Shown here in pieces: positions 33,954 to 42,633 of a stretch of 52,299 bases of DNA. Below the pieces are notes generated by a model. That model saw only the letters and a list, made by a program, of their open reading frames with translations, was not told where the DNA came from and searched no databases. The stretch lies in the NCBI GenBank assembly GCA_029862045.1, contig JAOTYE010000023.1, positions 1-52,299 on the forward strand. Direction: 5' to 3'. Made by a program: the position numbers and the translations under genes. Every line of letters begins with the position of its first letter. Positions within the stretch are counted from its first letter, which is position 1. This stretch comes from Gammaproteobacteria bacterium. GTDB taxonomy: Bacteria > Pseudomonadota > Gammaproteobacteria > Steroidobacterales > Woeseiaceae.

Positions 33954-35183
33954 ATGGATCCCGAACATCTCGCACAACTTGAATCCGCTCTAGGCCAGGT
34001 TACGGGCTTCATCTATCCGAACGAGGTAGAGCTCCACTGGAGCATCCTGATCGTAATCTATCCCTACCTCACCGGCCTGGTGGCGGGAGCGTTCATCCTG
34101 GCCTCACTGGAGAGGGTGTTCAACGTCAAGGAACTCCAGCCTACGTATCGGCTCGCGCTGCTCACGGCGCTCGCCTTCCTGATCGTGGCACCCATGCCAT
34201 TACAGGCACATCTGGGACATCCCGAGCGCGCTTTCGAGATCTTCCTCACCCCGAACTCGGCGTCCGCCATGGCGATGTTCGGCTTCGTGTACGCCTGGTA
34301 CCTGATGGTGGTGCTGCTCATGGAGATCTGGTTCGACTACCGGGCCGACCTCGTGAGGTGGAGACAAAGCGACAAGGGCGTGATGAAGCTCGTTCACTGG
34401 GTGATCTCGCTGGGCTCCCGGGACATCTCGCCGGCTGCGGTCGCCTTCGACCGCAAGGCCGTCCAGTTCATCACGATCGTCGGCATTCCGTCCGCCTTCC
34501 TGCTGCACGGCTATGTCGGCTTCATCTTCGGTTCGGTGAAGGCCAATCCGTGGTGGAGCAGCGTCCTCATGCCGATCGTATTCCTGTTCTCGGCCATCGT
34601 CTCCGGTATTTCGATGGTGCTGTTGATCTACTACGTTACGACTCTGCTGCGGCGCAAAGCGCTGGACATGAAGTGCCTGAACACGCTGGCCTCGTTCCTG
34701 CTCTATACGTTGATCATCGACCTTTCTCTCGAGGCCCTGGACTTCATCCACCGGCTCTACGAGTCCGAAGAGTCCATCGAGATCCTGGAGCAGCTTATCT
34801 TCGGCAAGCTCTTCCTCAGCCTGACCATCGTCCAGATCCTGCTCGGCACGATCGTGCCGATCGTGTTCCTGGCGGCGGCCCGATTCTCCGAGTTGCCGAA
34901 CGAGATGAAGCGAATGATCTACTTCGTCGCGGCGGTGCTCGTGCAGGTAGGTATCTTTAGCACGCGCTGGAACGTGGTGATCGGCGGGCAGCTCTTCTCC
35001 AAGAGCCTTCGCGGACTAACAGCTTACAAGCTGGAATTCGGAGGGCAGGAGGGGCTGCTGGTCGCTGTCGGGCTGCTCGTCCTCCCGTTCGTGATCCTGG
35101 CGCTGCTCCTGAAGATTCTCCCGCCTTGGGAAGACGCGACGACGGATCCGGATCCGGAGCCGAGCGAGGCGCAGCTCACCTGA
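33954..35183 (+). CDS. NrfD/HybB-family quinone-binding membrane subunit
   Basis: A 409-residue protein with about ten hydrophobic helices, starting right after the Fe-S gene. The motif PMPLQAHLGHPERAFEIF at about residues 80-97 matches the NrfD family. It should bind quinone near the periplasmic face and pair with the Fe-S subunit. The complex has no molybdopterin subunit here, so it may connect the menaquinone pool to the octaheme cytochrome or to an external partner such as the hydrogenase. The 3' end overlaps a convergent small gene by eight bases. Confidence 0.93.
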   Translation: MDPEHLAQLESALGQVTGFIYPNEVELHWSILIVIYPYLTGLVAGAFILASLERVFNVKELQPTYRLALLTALAFLIVAPMPLQAHLGHPERAFEIFLTPNSASAMAMFGFVYAWYLMVVLLMEIWFDYRADLVRWRQSDKGVMKLVHWVISLGSRDISPAAVAFDRKAVQFITIVGIPSAFLLHGYVGFIFGSVKANPWWSSVLMPIVFLFSAIVSGISMVLLIYYVTTLLRRKALDMKCLNTLASFLLYTLIIDLSLEALDFIHRLYESEESIEILEQLIFGKLFLSLTIVQILLGTIVPIVFLAAARFSELPNEMKRMIYFVAAVLVQVGIFSTRWNVVIGGQLFSKSLRGLTAYKLEFGGQEGLLVAVGLLVLPFVILALLLKILPPWEDATTDPDPEPSEAQLT

Positions 35184-35370
35184 AGCGCCTGTGCCAGACG
35201 CGAAACACGAGGATGCCGGCAAGCACGATCAGTGCGGTCATCGGTAGATGGTGCGAGCCGAGCAACTGGTGCACGAGTTGCATCGGCAGGCCATCGTCGG
35301 ACGTCAGCGTATGTGCGTCGGCGATGCGGGTCATTCCTGCGAAAAGAAACAGGCTGAGTGTCTTTCTCAT
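35176..35370 (-). CDS. Small membrane protein at end of hydrogenase operon, unknown function
   Basis: Starting at the ATG complementary to 35368-35370, the product is 64 residues. It has a signal-like N-terminus (MRKTLSLFLFAGMTRIADAH), a His-containing loop (LVHQLLGSHHLP), one membrane helix (MTALIVLAGILVFRVW) and a basic end. The longer frame from 35430 overlaps the hydrogenase gene. It begins 28 bases after the large-subunit stop, so it is probably the last gene of that operon. No named family is recognised. The histidines could bind metal, which is speculation. Confidence 0.62.
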   Translation of the reverse strand: MRKTLSLFLFAGMTRIADAHTLTSDDGLPMQLVHQLLGSHHLPMTALIVLAGILVFRVWHRRFR

Positions 35371-35398
35371 CTTAATTCTCACTTCGTAGCTCTTTTGT

Positions 35399-37117
35399 CT
35401 AGCGAATCTTGACGTTGACGAGTTCCTCACCGTTCGGGTCGGTCACATGGACCGCGCAGGCGATACACGGGTCGAAACTGTGAATCGTGCGCAAAATCTC
35501 GACCGGCTGCTTGGGATCATATAACTGGTGTCCGGCCAAAGCCGCTTCGTAGGGGCCTGGCTGACCTTCGGCATCGCGAGGTCCGGCGTTCCACGTGCTT
35601 GGAACGACAGCCTGGTAGTTCGCGATCTTCTGGTCTTCGATAACGATCCAGTGTGCCAGACCGCCTCGCGGTGCCTCGGTGAAACCGACGCCCTGAGCTT
35701 TCTTCGGCCACGATGACGGTTCCCAAAGCACTTCATTGAAGGTGCGCGTATCGCCCGCCTTGATGTTGCCGATCAGATTGTCGTACCAGGTCTGCATCGT
35801 GTCAGCGAGTACCTTTGTCTCGAGGGTGCGGGCAGCGGTTCTGCCAAGCGTCGAGAACAATGCTTCGACCGGTACGTCAAGCGTCTTCAAGGTGTAGTTG
35901 ACCAGTTCCTGCATCTGCTCGTGACCGGATGCATACAGCATCAGAGCGCGGGCGAGCGGGCCAACCTCCATGACATTGCCTTTCCATCGAGGCGATTTGA
36001 GCCAGGAATAACTCTTCTCGACGTCGAGCTGTGTATACGGTGGCTCTGGTCCGTCGTAAGCAAACTCTGTCTCGCCCTCGTAAGGATGCAGGCCCGCTTC
36101 TTTGCCAGCCTCGTACTTGTACCAGGAGTGTGCGACGTACTCTTTGACCTCATCCATGGCATCGAGGTCGATCTCGTGGATCGTCGAAAGATCACGGCCG
36201 AGGATCGCGCCTCTCGGGAACAGGAACGACGATACGTCGTTGGTGCCCTTTTCAGGAAAGTCGCCGTAGCACAGGAAGTTACCAACGCCTTCGCCCTGCG
36301 CGCCCCAATCCTTGTAGAAACTGGCGATTGCGAGTGTGTCGGGGACGTACACCTGGTCAACGAAGTCACGCATTTGCGTGATGATGTTCTGCACGGTGGA
36401 GAGGCGCGCCGAGTTAATCGCCGAGTCTGAATCGAGATCGATTGGTGAGGGCACACCGCCAACGAGGAAATTCGGATGCGGGTTCTTGCCACCGAAAATT
36501 GTGTGCAGCCTCGCGACGTCACGTTGCCAACTGAGTGCCTCGAGGTAATGTGCGACAGCCATGAGGTTGGCCTCTGGTGGCAGCTTGTAAGCCGGATGTC
36601 CCCAATAGGCCTTGGCGAAGATGCCCAGCTGCCCGGCCTCGACGAAGTTTTTGATTTTCGTCTGCATTTCGGCGAAGTAGCCCGGCGAACTTTTCGGGTA
36701 GCTGCTTATGCTCTGTGCGAGAGCAGAGGTTGCCTTCGGGTCGGCCGACAATGCGGACACGACGTCGACCCAATCGAGCGCATGCAAATGGTAAAAATGC
36801 ATCACATGATCGTGCACATATTGTGCACCGATCATCAGGTTGCGAATCAATTGCGCGTTTTTCGGAATCTCGTAATCGAGCGCATCCTCGACAGCCCGCA
36901 CCGAGGCGATGCCGTGCACAAGCGTGCAGACACCGCAAATGCGCTGGGCAAAAGCCCAGGCATCGCGCGGATCCCGGCCACGCAGAATAATCTCGATGCC
37001 GCGGACCATTGTGCCGGAGGAATAAGCCTCGGCAATCCGATCTCCATCCATCTGCGCCTCGATACGCAAATGCCCTTCGATTCTGGTAATAGGGTCTACA
37101 ACCACACGTTCATTCAT
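35399..37117 (-). CDS. hynL: [NiFe] hydrogenase large subunit (group 1e, Isp type)
   Basis: The 572-residue catalytic subunit has both nickel-binding motifs: RICGVC near residue 60 and DPCIACAVH near the C-terminus. The tail after that His (VTDPNGEELVNVKIR) is the extension removed by the maturation protease encoded in the same operon. Gene order small subunit-isp1-isp2-large subunit matches the hynS-isp1-isp2-hynL operon of Thiocapsa and Allochromatium. It oxidises or produces H2 in the periplasm, bound to the small subunit. Confidence 0.95.
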   Translation of the reverse strand: MNERVVVDPITRIEGHLRIEAQMDGDRIAEAYSSGTMVRGIEIILRGRDPRDAWAFAQRICGVCTLVHGIASVRAVEDALDYEIPKNAQLIRNLMIGAQYVHDHVMHFYHLHALDWVDVVSALSADPKATSALAQSISSYPKSSPGYFAEMQTKIKNFVEAGQLGIFAKAYWGHPAYKLPPEANLMAVAHYLEALSWQRDVARLHTIFGGKNPHPNFLVGGVPSPIDLDSDSAINSARLSTVQNIITQMRDFVDQVYVPDTLAIASFYKDWGAQGEGVGNFLCYGDFPEKGTNDVSSFLFPRGAILGRDLSTIHEIDLDAMDEVKEYVAHSWYKYEAGKEAGLHPYEGETEFAYDGPEPPYTQLDVEKSYSWLKSPRWKGNVMEVGPLARALMLYASGHEQMQELVNYTLKTLDVPVEALFSTLGRTAARTLETKVLADTMQTWYDNLIGNIKAGDTRTFNEVLWEPSSWPKKAQGVGFTEAPRGGLAHWIVIEDQKIANYQAVVPSTWNAGPRDAEGQPGPYEAALAGHQLYDPKQPVEILRTIHSFDPCIACAVHVTDPNGEELVNVKIR

Positions 37118-37134
37118 GACGTTTCCTACCTGTT

Positions 37135-38469
37135 CTAATCAGCCAAATTGGCTGCAACCGTCTCCACCAAACTTGTAACCGGCGTCTCCCACCCGGAATT
37201 TTCCGCGCCTATCAACAGATTGATTCTGCAATTAGCGCATCCCGTAACGACTGCGTCCGCACCGGTCTCTTCAAATTCTCTTCTCTTGATCTCAAACGCC
37301 TTTTGCCGCAAGTCTGCTGCACCACTCAAGACGTATTCTCCGCAACCACCGCCACAGCAATAATTCTCGCGTTGGTTCGAGGGTGTCTCACGCACATCGA
37401 GCCCCAGCGCCGCAAGCACGTCTCGTGGTTGTTGCATGACACCACCTTTACGGGACAGGCGACACGGGTCGTGATACGTCACAGAGGCGCCGTTCGATTG
37501 TGCTTTGAGATTCAGGCGGCCTGCCTGGACCTCGCCCGAGATAAACTCTGGTATCGACAAGGTCTCAAACGGTAGTGCCCCACCCATCTCGGTGGCGCCC
37601 TCCCAGCGCAAGGTCTGGTAGGCGTGCCCTGACTCGGGCATCAGCACGGTTTTTACGCCGCAGGCTTTGGCTTTGTCGACAATGCGCCTTATTGCGAGAC
37701 TCATCGTCGGGTCATCGCCGGTGATGATGCCAACGTTTGCGGCTTCGAAGACATCGCTGCGAATAGTCCAGTCGGCACCTGACTTGTTCAGAATTCGGGC
37801 CGTCGCTGCAAACGCATCAGGGAACAGCAGGACTTCCACAGCCGTCGTAAGCAACATGACATCGGCCTGTTCGCGATCGAGCGGAACGCTAATGCCTTGT
37901 GCGCCGAGCTTTTCGACAAGGGCTTTGAGTTGCTCCGCACCGACGCCGAACAACGTGTTCTGATCTCGTTGTTCGTTCCGTAGGACTCGCATCTCGGGAG
38001 GAACGTAACCGGCGGCGGCGAGACCATGGCGCACGACTCTGATCGCGGCCGAAATCTTGATGCCCATCGGACATATCATGTCGCAGCGCCCACAACCGGT
38101 GCACGCGTCATACACGAGGTGTTGCCACTCCTTGAGATCGGCAGCTGTGATGTCGCGTGTAAATGGACGATAGAACCAGCGCATCGGGCTCATCTCGCGG
38201 CGATAAAAGCGGCGCAACGGCCTGTATTTGTAAACCGGAGCGTATCGTTCGTTTTGCGTGGCTTCGTAAAAATGACAGGCCTCGGCGCACATGCCGCATT
38301 GCAGGCAGGAATCGAGGTCGACAGCCCTGTGGCCGTTAAGCTTCTGCATAAAAGCTCGCTTGGCGCGCCGCACTCGTTCTTCGTCAGACATGTCCTGGCC
38401 AGGTATGCCTTCACTCAGTTGCTCAAGCTTGCCGCGGAAGTCCTGCAATGACATTGCTTCAACGTTCAT
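37135..38469 (-). CDS. isp2: Isp2, HdrD-like iron-sulfur protein of the hydrogenase
   Basis: The 444-residue protein has two [4Fe-4S] ferredoxin motifs (CLQCGMCAEACHF and CTGCGRCDMICP) and a C-terminal CCG-type domain (HDPCRLSRKGG...NYCCGGGCGE, then VVTGCANCRIN), as in the HdrD subunit of heterodisulfide reductase. The N-terminal CCG domain lacks its cysteines. With Isp1 it forms the membrane electron conduit of Isp-type hydrogenases, thought to act on the cytoplasmic side. It overlaps isp1 by four bases and is followed by the large subunit after 17 bases. Confidence 0.93.
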   Translation of the reverse strand: MNVEAMSLQDFRGKLEQLSEGIPGQDMSDEERVRRAKRAFMQKLNGHRAVDLDSCLQCGMCAEACHFYEATQNERYAPVYKYRPLRRFYRREMSPMRWFYRPFTRDITAADLKEWQHLVYDACTGCGRCDMICPMGIKISAAIRVVRHGLAAAGYVPPEMRVLRNEQRDQNTLFGVGAEQLKALVEKLGAQGISVPLDREQADVMLLTTAVEVLLFPDAFAATARILNKSGADWTIRSDVFEAANVGIITGDDPTMSLAIRRIVDKAKACGVKTVLMPESGHAYQTLRWEGATEMGGALPFETLSIPEFISGEVQAGRLNLKAQSNGASVTYHDPCRLSRKGGVMQQPRDVLAALGLDVRETPSNQRENYCCGGGCGEYVLSGAADLRQKAFEIKRREFEETGADAVVTGCANCRINLLIGAENSGWETPVTSLVETVAANLAD

Positions 38470-39119
38470 GCTTTAACTCCCCTGCGCCCGAATGCCGTGC
38501 CGGCCTGATAGCGGGCCGGCATTGTCATAATTGCGTGCATCAGTTTGCCGAACGGGAACCAGATGAGCATGACTTCGACGCTGAGCAGGTGGATGGCCAG
38601 TAACGTCTCATAGCGCCCGCCGACGTGAGCAAATGCGAGTATTCCGGTTATGAGCGGAATGAGCACAACGAAGATGCTGATGTAGTCATCCGCGTTGGAA
38701 ATAAAGCGTTGCACAGGATGTGTCGCACGGCGGATAAGCAGTGTAATCAAAACGGCTGTCGCGATTATCGCGGTTATCAAAATGATCGTGTTCGGCAAGT
38801 GCGGCCAACCGAAACCGAGCACAGACTCGAAAAACAAAATATGTGGTGCGAAGAACAGCACCGAAATGAAAAGTGCAAAGTGCCAGACGTAGCCGGTGAC
38901 ATGCTGAAAGAGAATTCGTTTTTCAAACGCGTGCGCCGGTGCGGATCGCGAAATGATCGCACCCAATCCGGCTGCAACACTGTTGTACTGACGTGGCTTG
39001 GTCAGATCCTTTCTTGACAGGAGAAACAGCGCACCGACGAGGCGCCAAAGAACGCCGAAAACGAAGATCCAAAGTGCCCACTGCATTCCAGGACCGCTGG
39101 CAAAGTCGAGTAGAGTCAT
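38466..39119 (-). CDS. isp1: Isp1, cytochrome b membrane subunit of the hydrogenase
   Basis: A 217-residue protein with five predicted helices and a NarI-like fold. Histidines in FQHVTGYVWHFALF and in LLAIHLLSVEVMLIWFPFGKLMH are good heme b ligand candidates. It lies five bases after the small-subunit gene. In Isp-type hydrogenases this subunit takes electrons from the periplasmic small subunit across the membrane to Isp2 or to quinone. Confidence 0.93.
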   Translation of the reverse strand: MTLLDFASGPGMQWALWIFVFGVLWRLVGALFLLSRKDLTKPRQYNSVAAGLGAIISRSAPAHAFEKRILFQHVTGYVWHFALFISVLFFAPHILFFESVLGFGWPHLPNTIILITAIIATAVLITLLIRRATHPVQRFISNADDYISIFVVLIPLITGILAFAHVGGRYETLLAIHLLSVEVMLIWFPFGKLMHAIMTMPARYQAGTAFGRRGVKA

Positions 39120-39124
39120 GACGG

Positions 39125-40186
39125 TTAGGCCTCCTCTGCCGCCTGTGCTTTTTTCTTACGCGCCCGGGCAGCGAGTGCTGAACCGACGCCGAGGGCCGCA
39201 CCTGCGGCCGCTGCTCCGAGCAACGCATCACGAGAGCCCCACATGCCAGCCGATATCGGGTTATAGAAGCCGCCTTTGTCCCAGAAGTCAGGTTCTGAAC
39301 AACCAATGCAGCCGTGCCCGGACTGGATCGGGAAGCTCGTGCCTTCGTTCCACTTCAACGTTGCGCAGGTGTTGTACGTCGTTGGACCTTTGCAACCGAG
39401 CTTGTACAGACACCACCCTTTACGTGCGCCTTCATCGTCAAAAGTTTCGGCGAATTGGCCGCGCTCGTAGAATGGTCGCCGGTAGCAGCGGTCGTGAATA
39501 TTCTGGCCGAAAAATGCGGCCGGCCTGCCAAGCGCATCGAGCTCGGGAATCGTGCCGAAGGTCAGGAAATGTGCGAGGACTCCCGTAATTACGACAGGAA
39601 TCGGCGGACAGCCGGACACGTTGATAATGGGCTTGTCGGTAACGATATCTGAAACAGAGACCGCGCCGGTGGGATTCGGGTTTGCATGTGGAATGCCACC
39701 GAACGCCGCACAGGTGCCGACCGCGACCAAAGCAAAGGCATTGGCCGCTGTTTCTTTAAGCATGTCGAGATTACTGATGCCGGCAATCGTCGAGTAGGCC
39801 GGATTGCCAACCGGAATCGAACCGTCGACGACAAGAATATATTCACCGCTGTTTTCTTCCATCGCAGCCATACGCGCCGCTTCTGCACCATGGCCCGCGG
39901 CCGCCTGCAGTGTGTGGTGATAATCGAGCGATATGGCGTCAAAGATCAACGACTCTACGGTCGGGGCGTGAGATCGTGTCAGCGATTCGGTGCAGCCAGT
40001 GCATTCCTGGAACGACAACCAGATGACAGAGGGTCGCCGCGCCTTCGCAAGCGCGTCCGCAACTTGAGCAATAGCCGACGGTGGCAACGCCATCAGAGAG
40101 GCGGTCGCGGAACAGAATTTAAGGAATCCGCGGCGGGAAACGCCCTGCGCACGCAGGTATTCACCCAGGTTTTGATCTTTGCGCAT
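39125..40186 (-). CDS. hynS: [NiFe] hydrogenase small subunit (group 1e)
   Basis: The 353-residue precursor has a Tat signal (SRRGFLKFC near residue 18). The proximal cluster begins ECTGCTES, the ordinary four-Cys form. It lacks the extra cysteines of oxygen-tolerant group 1d enzymes, so classical oxygen sensitivity is expected. Distal (NIHDRCYRR...CLYKLGC) and medial (NTCATLKWN...GCIGCSEPDFWDKGGFY) cluster ligands are present. The C-terminus has an Ala/Gly-rich hydrophobic helix and a Lys-rich end that could anchor it to the membrane and Isp1. Confidence 0.95.
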   Translation of the reverse strand: MRKDQNLGEYLRAQGVSRRGFLKFCSATASLMALPPSAIAQVADALAKARRPSVIWLSFQECTGCTESLTRSHAPTVESLIFDAISLDYHHTLQAAAGHGAEAARMAAMEENSGEYILVVDGSIPVGNPAYSTIAGISNLDMLKETAANAFALVAVGTCAAFGGIPHANPNPTGAVSVSDIVTDKPIINVSGCPPIPVVITGVLAHFLTFGTIPELDALGRPAAFFGQNIHDRCYRRPFYERGQFAETFDDEGARKGWCLYKLGCKGPTTYNTCATLKWNEGTSFPIQSGHGCIGCSEPDFWDKGGFYNPISAGMWGSRDALLGAAAAGAALGVGSALAARARKKKAQAAEEA

Positions 40187-40197
40187 CGTACTGTCTC

Positions 40198-40593
40198 CTA
40201 ATTCTTCAGCTCGTTCTCCAGCCTGTTGATGCCGTACTCAATATCGGCTTGTTGCGACTTGAGCAATTCGGGCATGTCAGTTACTTCGATAAATCGACCG
40301 ACTACGGCCTGCTCGGCGTTGCGATGAGTCACCAGCCATACGCCCGGGTACGAGGTCTCCTGCACCAGTGAAGGTCCCAGCGCATTGAGTTCAGCGCGAA
40401 CTTCGCCCTGGCCAAGCGCGGCCTCGATCTGTTCCTCTTCTCCGGGCGCAAGCGGCAGGCTTCGCAGGTCGATGACCGTGCCGTCTTCGCCATTGGCCAG
40501 ACGTTTCAGCGCGTGGCGAACTTCGTGCAAAAGGGGCTCGACGTTGCCGGTCACCACCTCTGTGTTAACTGCGATCGCGTCAAGGGAGCTCAT
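40198..40593 (-). CDS. Hydrogenase maturation factor, HupH/HyaF-like
   Basis: I start at the ATG complementary to 40591-40593, in an ATGA overlap with the protease gene and five bases after AGGTGGTGA. This gives 131 residues. The C-terminal half (ELNALGPSLVQETSYPGVWL, then a region ending in a Glu-rich helix) resembles the HupH C-terminal domain involved in small-subunit maturation. It is shorter than full HupH (about 280 residues), so it may be the C-terminal-domain-only form. It precedes hynS by 11 bases. Confidence 0.78.
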   Translation of the reverse strand: MSSLDAIAVNTEVVTGNVEPLLHEVRHALKRLANGEDGTVIDLRSLPLAPGEEEQIEAALGQGEVRAELNALGPSLVQETSYPGVWLVTHRNAEQAVVGRFIEVTDMPELLKSQQADIEYGINRLENELKN

Positions 40594-41081
40594 TGATTCA
40601 CCACCTTTCCTGGTATGGGTCGTCGCCACTTATGGACAAGTGCCGCAGCATTCGCGGCGGCCTTCGGCATGGCACGACGAACCGTTTCACTCGGCGAGTC
40701 ACCCCAACCCAGTTGTTCGGGTTGAATCCCGATTAGTGCGTAACGTTCTGGCAAATTGCCTTCGAGACGCGCAATGTCCATGAGGTCGGCGAAGCCGACT
40801 TCATGCACGCTACAGCGCCCGGATTTGAGAAAGTCGCCGACCTCTGTGTCCTGGAAAACCCGCACGGTGCCTGGTTCGGCGTCGATCTGCGCGGCATCGA
40901 AAACGATCAGCTTATCGGCGGCAGCAATATCCGCGGCAAGCGTGAAGCTCAGCGTGCCGGCGTCGAGATAAGTCGTATCGGGAAGATCATAGTGATCTTT
41001 GAGGTAGCGCATCGCGTGTACGCCTGCACCTTCGTCGGCAAGTAAAATGTTGCCAACCCCAAGCACAAGTGTTCCTGTCAC
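40590..41081 (-). CDS. Hydrogenase maturation endopeptidase (HyaD/HybD family)
   Basis: The 163-residue protein has the family signature GVGNILLADEGAGVHAMRYL near the N-terminus, where the Glu coordinates nickel. DAGTLSF and VHEVGFADL provide the further Asp and His metal contacts. It removes the C-terminal tail of the large subunit after nickel insertion, matching the uncleaved extension seen in hynL. As first gene of the leftward operon it probably lies just after the promoter in 41082-41305. Confidence 0.93.
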   Translation of the reverse strand: MTGTLVLGVGNILLADEGAGVHAMRYLKDHYDLPDTTYLDAGTLSFTLAADIAAADKLIVFDAAQIDAEPGTVRVFQDTEVGDFLKSGRCSVHEVGFADLMDIARLEGNLPERYALIGIQPEQLGWGDSPSETVRRAMPKAAANAAALVHKWRRPIPGKVVNQ

Positions 41082-41305
41082 GGCCGGTTCCGTTCATGCA
41101 TGCGAAGCATGTTATTCCTCGTAGCCCCGGACGCGATGAGGTCCTTGCATTGTGACGCGGGACTGCCCCCAGTCAGCAGAGTAGGCGAGCTATTGCGTCA
41201 TCTGAATAAGCGTTATTACGTACAGTCGTTCGTTACGGCGAGCGACTATGATCAGTGAGAAGTTTTTTCGGTCCGGAGCCGAAATCCTGATAGGGAGGTT
41301 ACGCA

Positions 41306-41533
41306 ATGTGCCTCGCCGTACCCATGCAAATAGAATCGATCAACGGCTTTCAGTGTCGTTGCGCTGCCCGCGGAATCGAACGCGAGGTAAGCCTGTTCCT
41401 GTTGCAGGGCGAAACAATTGCGCCGGGCGATCATGTGCTCGTGCACGTTGGCTATGCAATCCAGAAAGTGTCAGCGGAAGAAGCCGCTGATTCATGGGAG
41501 CTTTTCGATGAGGTGCTGGCGGCCGATGCATGA
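41306..41533 (+). CDS. hypC: Hydrogenase maturation chaperone HypC
   Basis: The 75-residue protein starts MCLAVP, with the essential Cys2 that carries the Fe(CN)2CO unit together with HypD. GGGAGG-like sequence (GGGAGG at about 41294) gives a strong ribosome binding site. It is the first gene of hypCABDFE and divergent from the hydrogenase operon over 224 bases. The stop overlaps hypA by eight bases. Confidence 0.96.
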   Translation: MCLAVPMQIESINGFQCRCAARGIEREVSLFLLQGETIAPGDHVLVHVGYAIQKVSAEEAADSWELFDEVLAADA

Positions 41534-41897
41534 GCTCGCCCTATGTCAGGCACTGATCGGCGAAGTTGCTGCGGTCGCCAGGGCACAGCATGCTGCCGCG
41601 GTATCCGAAATTTATGTCAGTGTCGGTCCGCTCTCTGGTGTTGAAGCTCCGCTGATGCAAAATGCATTTCCGATCGCGGCCGCCGGCACCGTTGCCAACA
41701 ATGCGCAGCTACATCTGCAGCCTACGTCCATCCGCGTTTGTTGTGAGGAGTGCGGCGAGGAATCGGAAGTTCCGGCGAACCGCCTTGTCTGCGAACACTG
41801 CGGACACTGGCGCACCCGCCTGATCAGTGGCGACGAGCTGATGCTGCAGCGTGTCGTCCTTGATACTCGCAAGACAGCCGAGGTGCAGCATGTGTGA
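41526..41897 (+). CDS. hypA: Hydrogenase nickel incorporation protein HypA
   Basis: The start is ATG 41526, giving MHELALCQ with the nickel-binding His2. The longer frame lies inside hypC. The 123-residue protein has the zinc site CCEECGEES...CEHCGH, two CxxC pairs. HypA passes nickel to the large subunit with HypB. It overlaps its neighbours by eight bases on both sides. Confidence 0.95.
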   Translation: MHELALCQALIGEVAAVARAQHAAAVSEIYVSVGPLSGVEAPLMQNAFPIAAAGTVANNAQLHLQPTSIRVCCEECGEESEVPANRLVCEHCGHWRTRLISGDELMLQRVVLDTRKTAEVQHV

Positions 41898-42633
41898 AAC
41901 CTGCGGTTGCAACATCACACCGGGTAACGAGCATCTTGTCGCAACCGGTGGTCATCTGGCGCACACGTCGGCTGGCAGCGAGTCCGTTGAAGTTCTGAAG
42001 GGTTTGCTCGATGCAAATGACCATCAGGCACGGCACAATCGCGAGCACTTCGAGAAGCACGGCGTTGTCGCAGTCAACCTGATGTCATCGCCGGGCGCCG
42101 GCAAGACGGCACTACTTGAAGCAACGATCGATGCGCTTGGCGCTGATACACGTATCGCTGTCATCGAGGGTGATCTCGAAACCGAGAACGACGCGGTACG
42201 GATTCGCGACAAGGGCGTACCGGCTTATCAAATCAGCACCGGTAGTGCGTGCCACCTCGATGCGCACATGATTCACACGGCGCTGCACGAAATGAGCCTC
42301 GACGATGTCGATGTGCTGTTCATCGAAAACGTCGGCAACCTTGTTTGTCCTGCAAGTTTCGATCTGGGCCAGAATTGTAACGTCGCATTGCTGTCGACAC
42401 CGGAAGGACATGACAAGCCGGCGAAATATCCGGTGATGTTCCGCGCAGCGGACCTCGTATTGATAACGAAATCGGATCTGCTGGATGTATTGGGCGATTT
42501 CGATCCGCACAAAGCGGCCTCTTATCTGCAGCAGATCGCTAATCCCGCACCGCTTATAGAAGTGTCAGCAAAAACCGGCATCGGCATGGATGCCTGGCTG
42601 GCCTGGATTCGCGACACGCGCGCGGATCCATGA
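41890..42633 (+). CDS. hypB: Hydrogenase nickel incorporation GTPase HypB
   Basis: Starting at ATG 41890 gives 247 residues with N-terminal MCETCGCN, a high-affinity nickel motif like that of E. coli HypB. The P-loop is SSPGAGKTALLEA. Further GTPase elements are ENVGNLVCP and TKSDLLD. There is no His-rich storage stretch. It overlaps hypA by eight bases and hypD by four. Confidence 0.95.
   Translation: MCETCGCNITPGNEHLVATGGHLAHTSAGSESVEVLKGLLDANDHQARHNREHFEKHGVVAVNLMSSPGAGKTALLEATIDALGADTRIAVIEGDLETENDAVRIRDKGVPAYQISTGSACHLDAHMIHTALHEMSLDDVDVLFIENVGNLVCPASFDLGQNCNVALLSTPEGHDKPAKYPVMFRAADLVLITKSDLLDVLGDFDPHKAASYLQQIANPAPLIEVSAKTGIGMDAWLAWIRDTRADP

Noticed and set aside
41266..41285. Hairpin TTCGG...CCGAA before hypC as a terminator or riboswitch
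   Set aside because: Five-base arms only. The T-run lies on the wrong side for a rightward terminator and no riboswitch core is visible.
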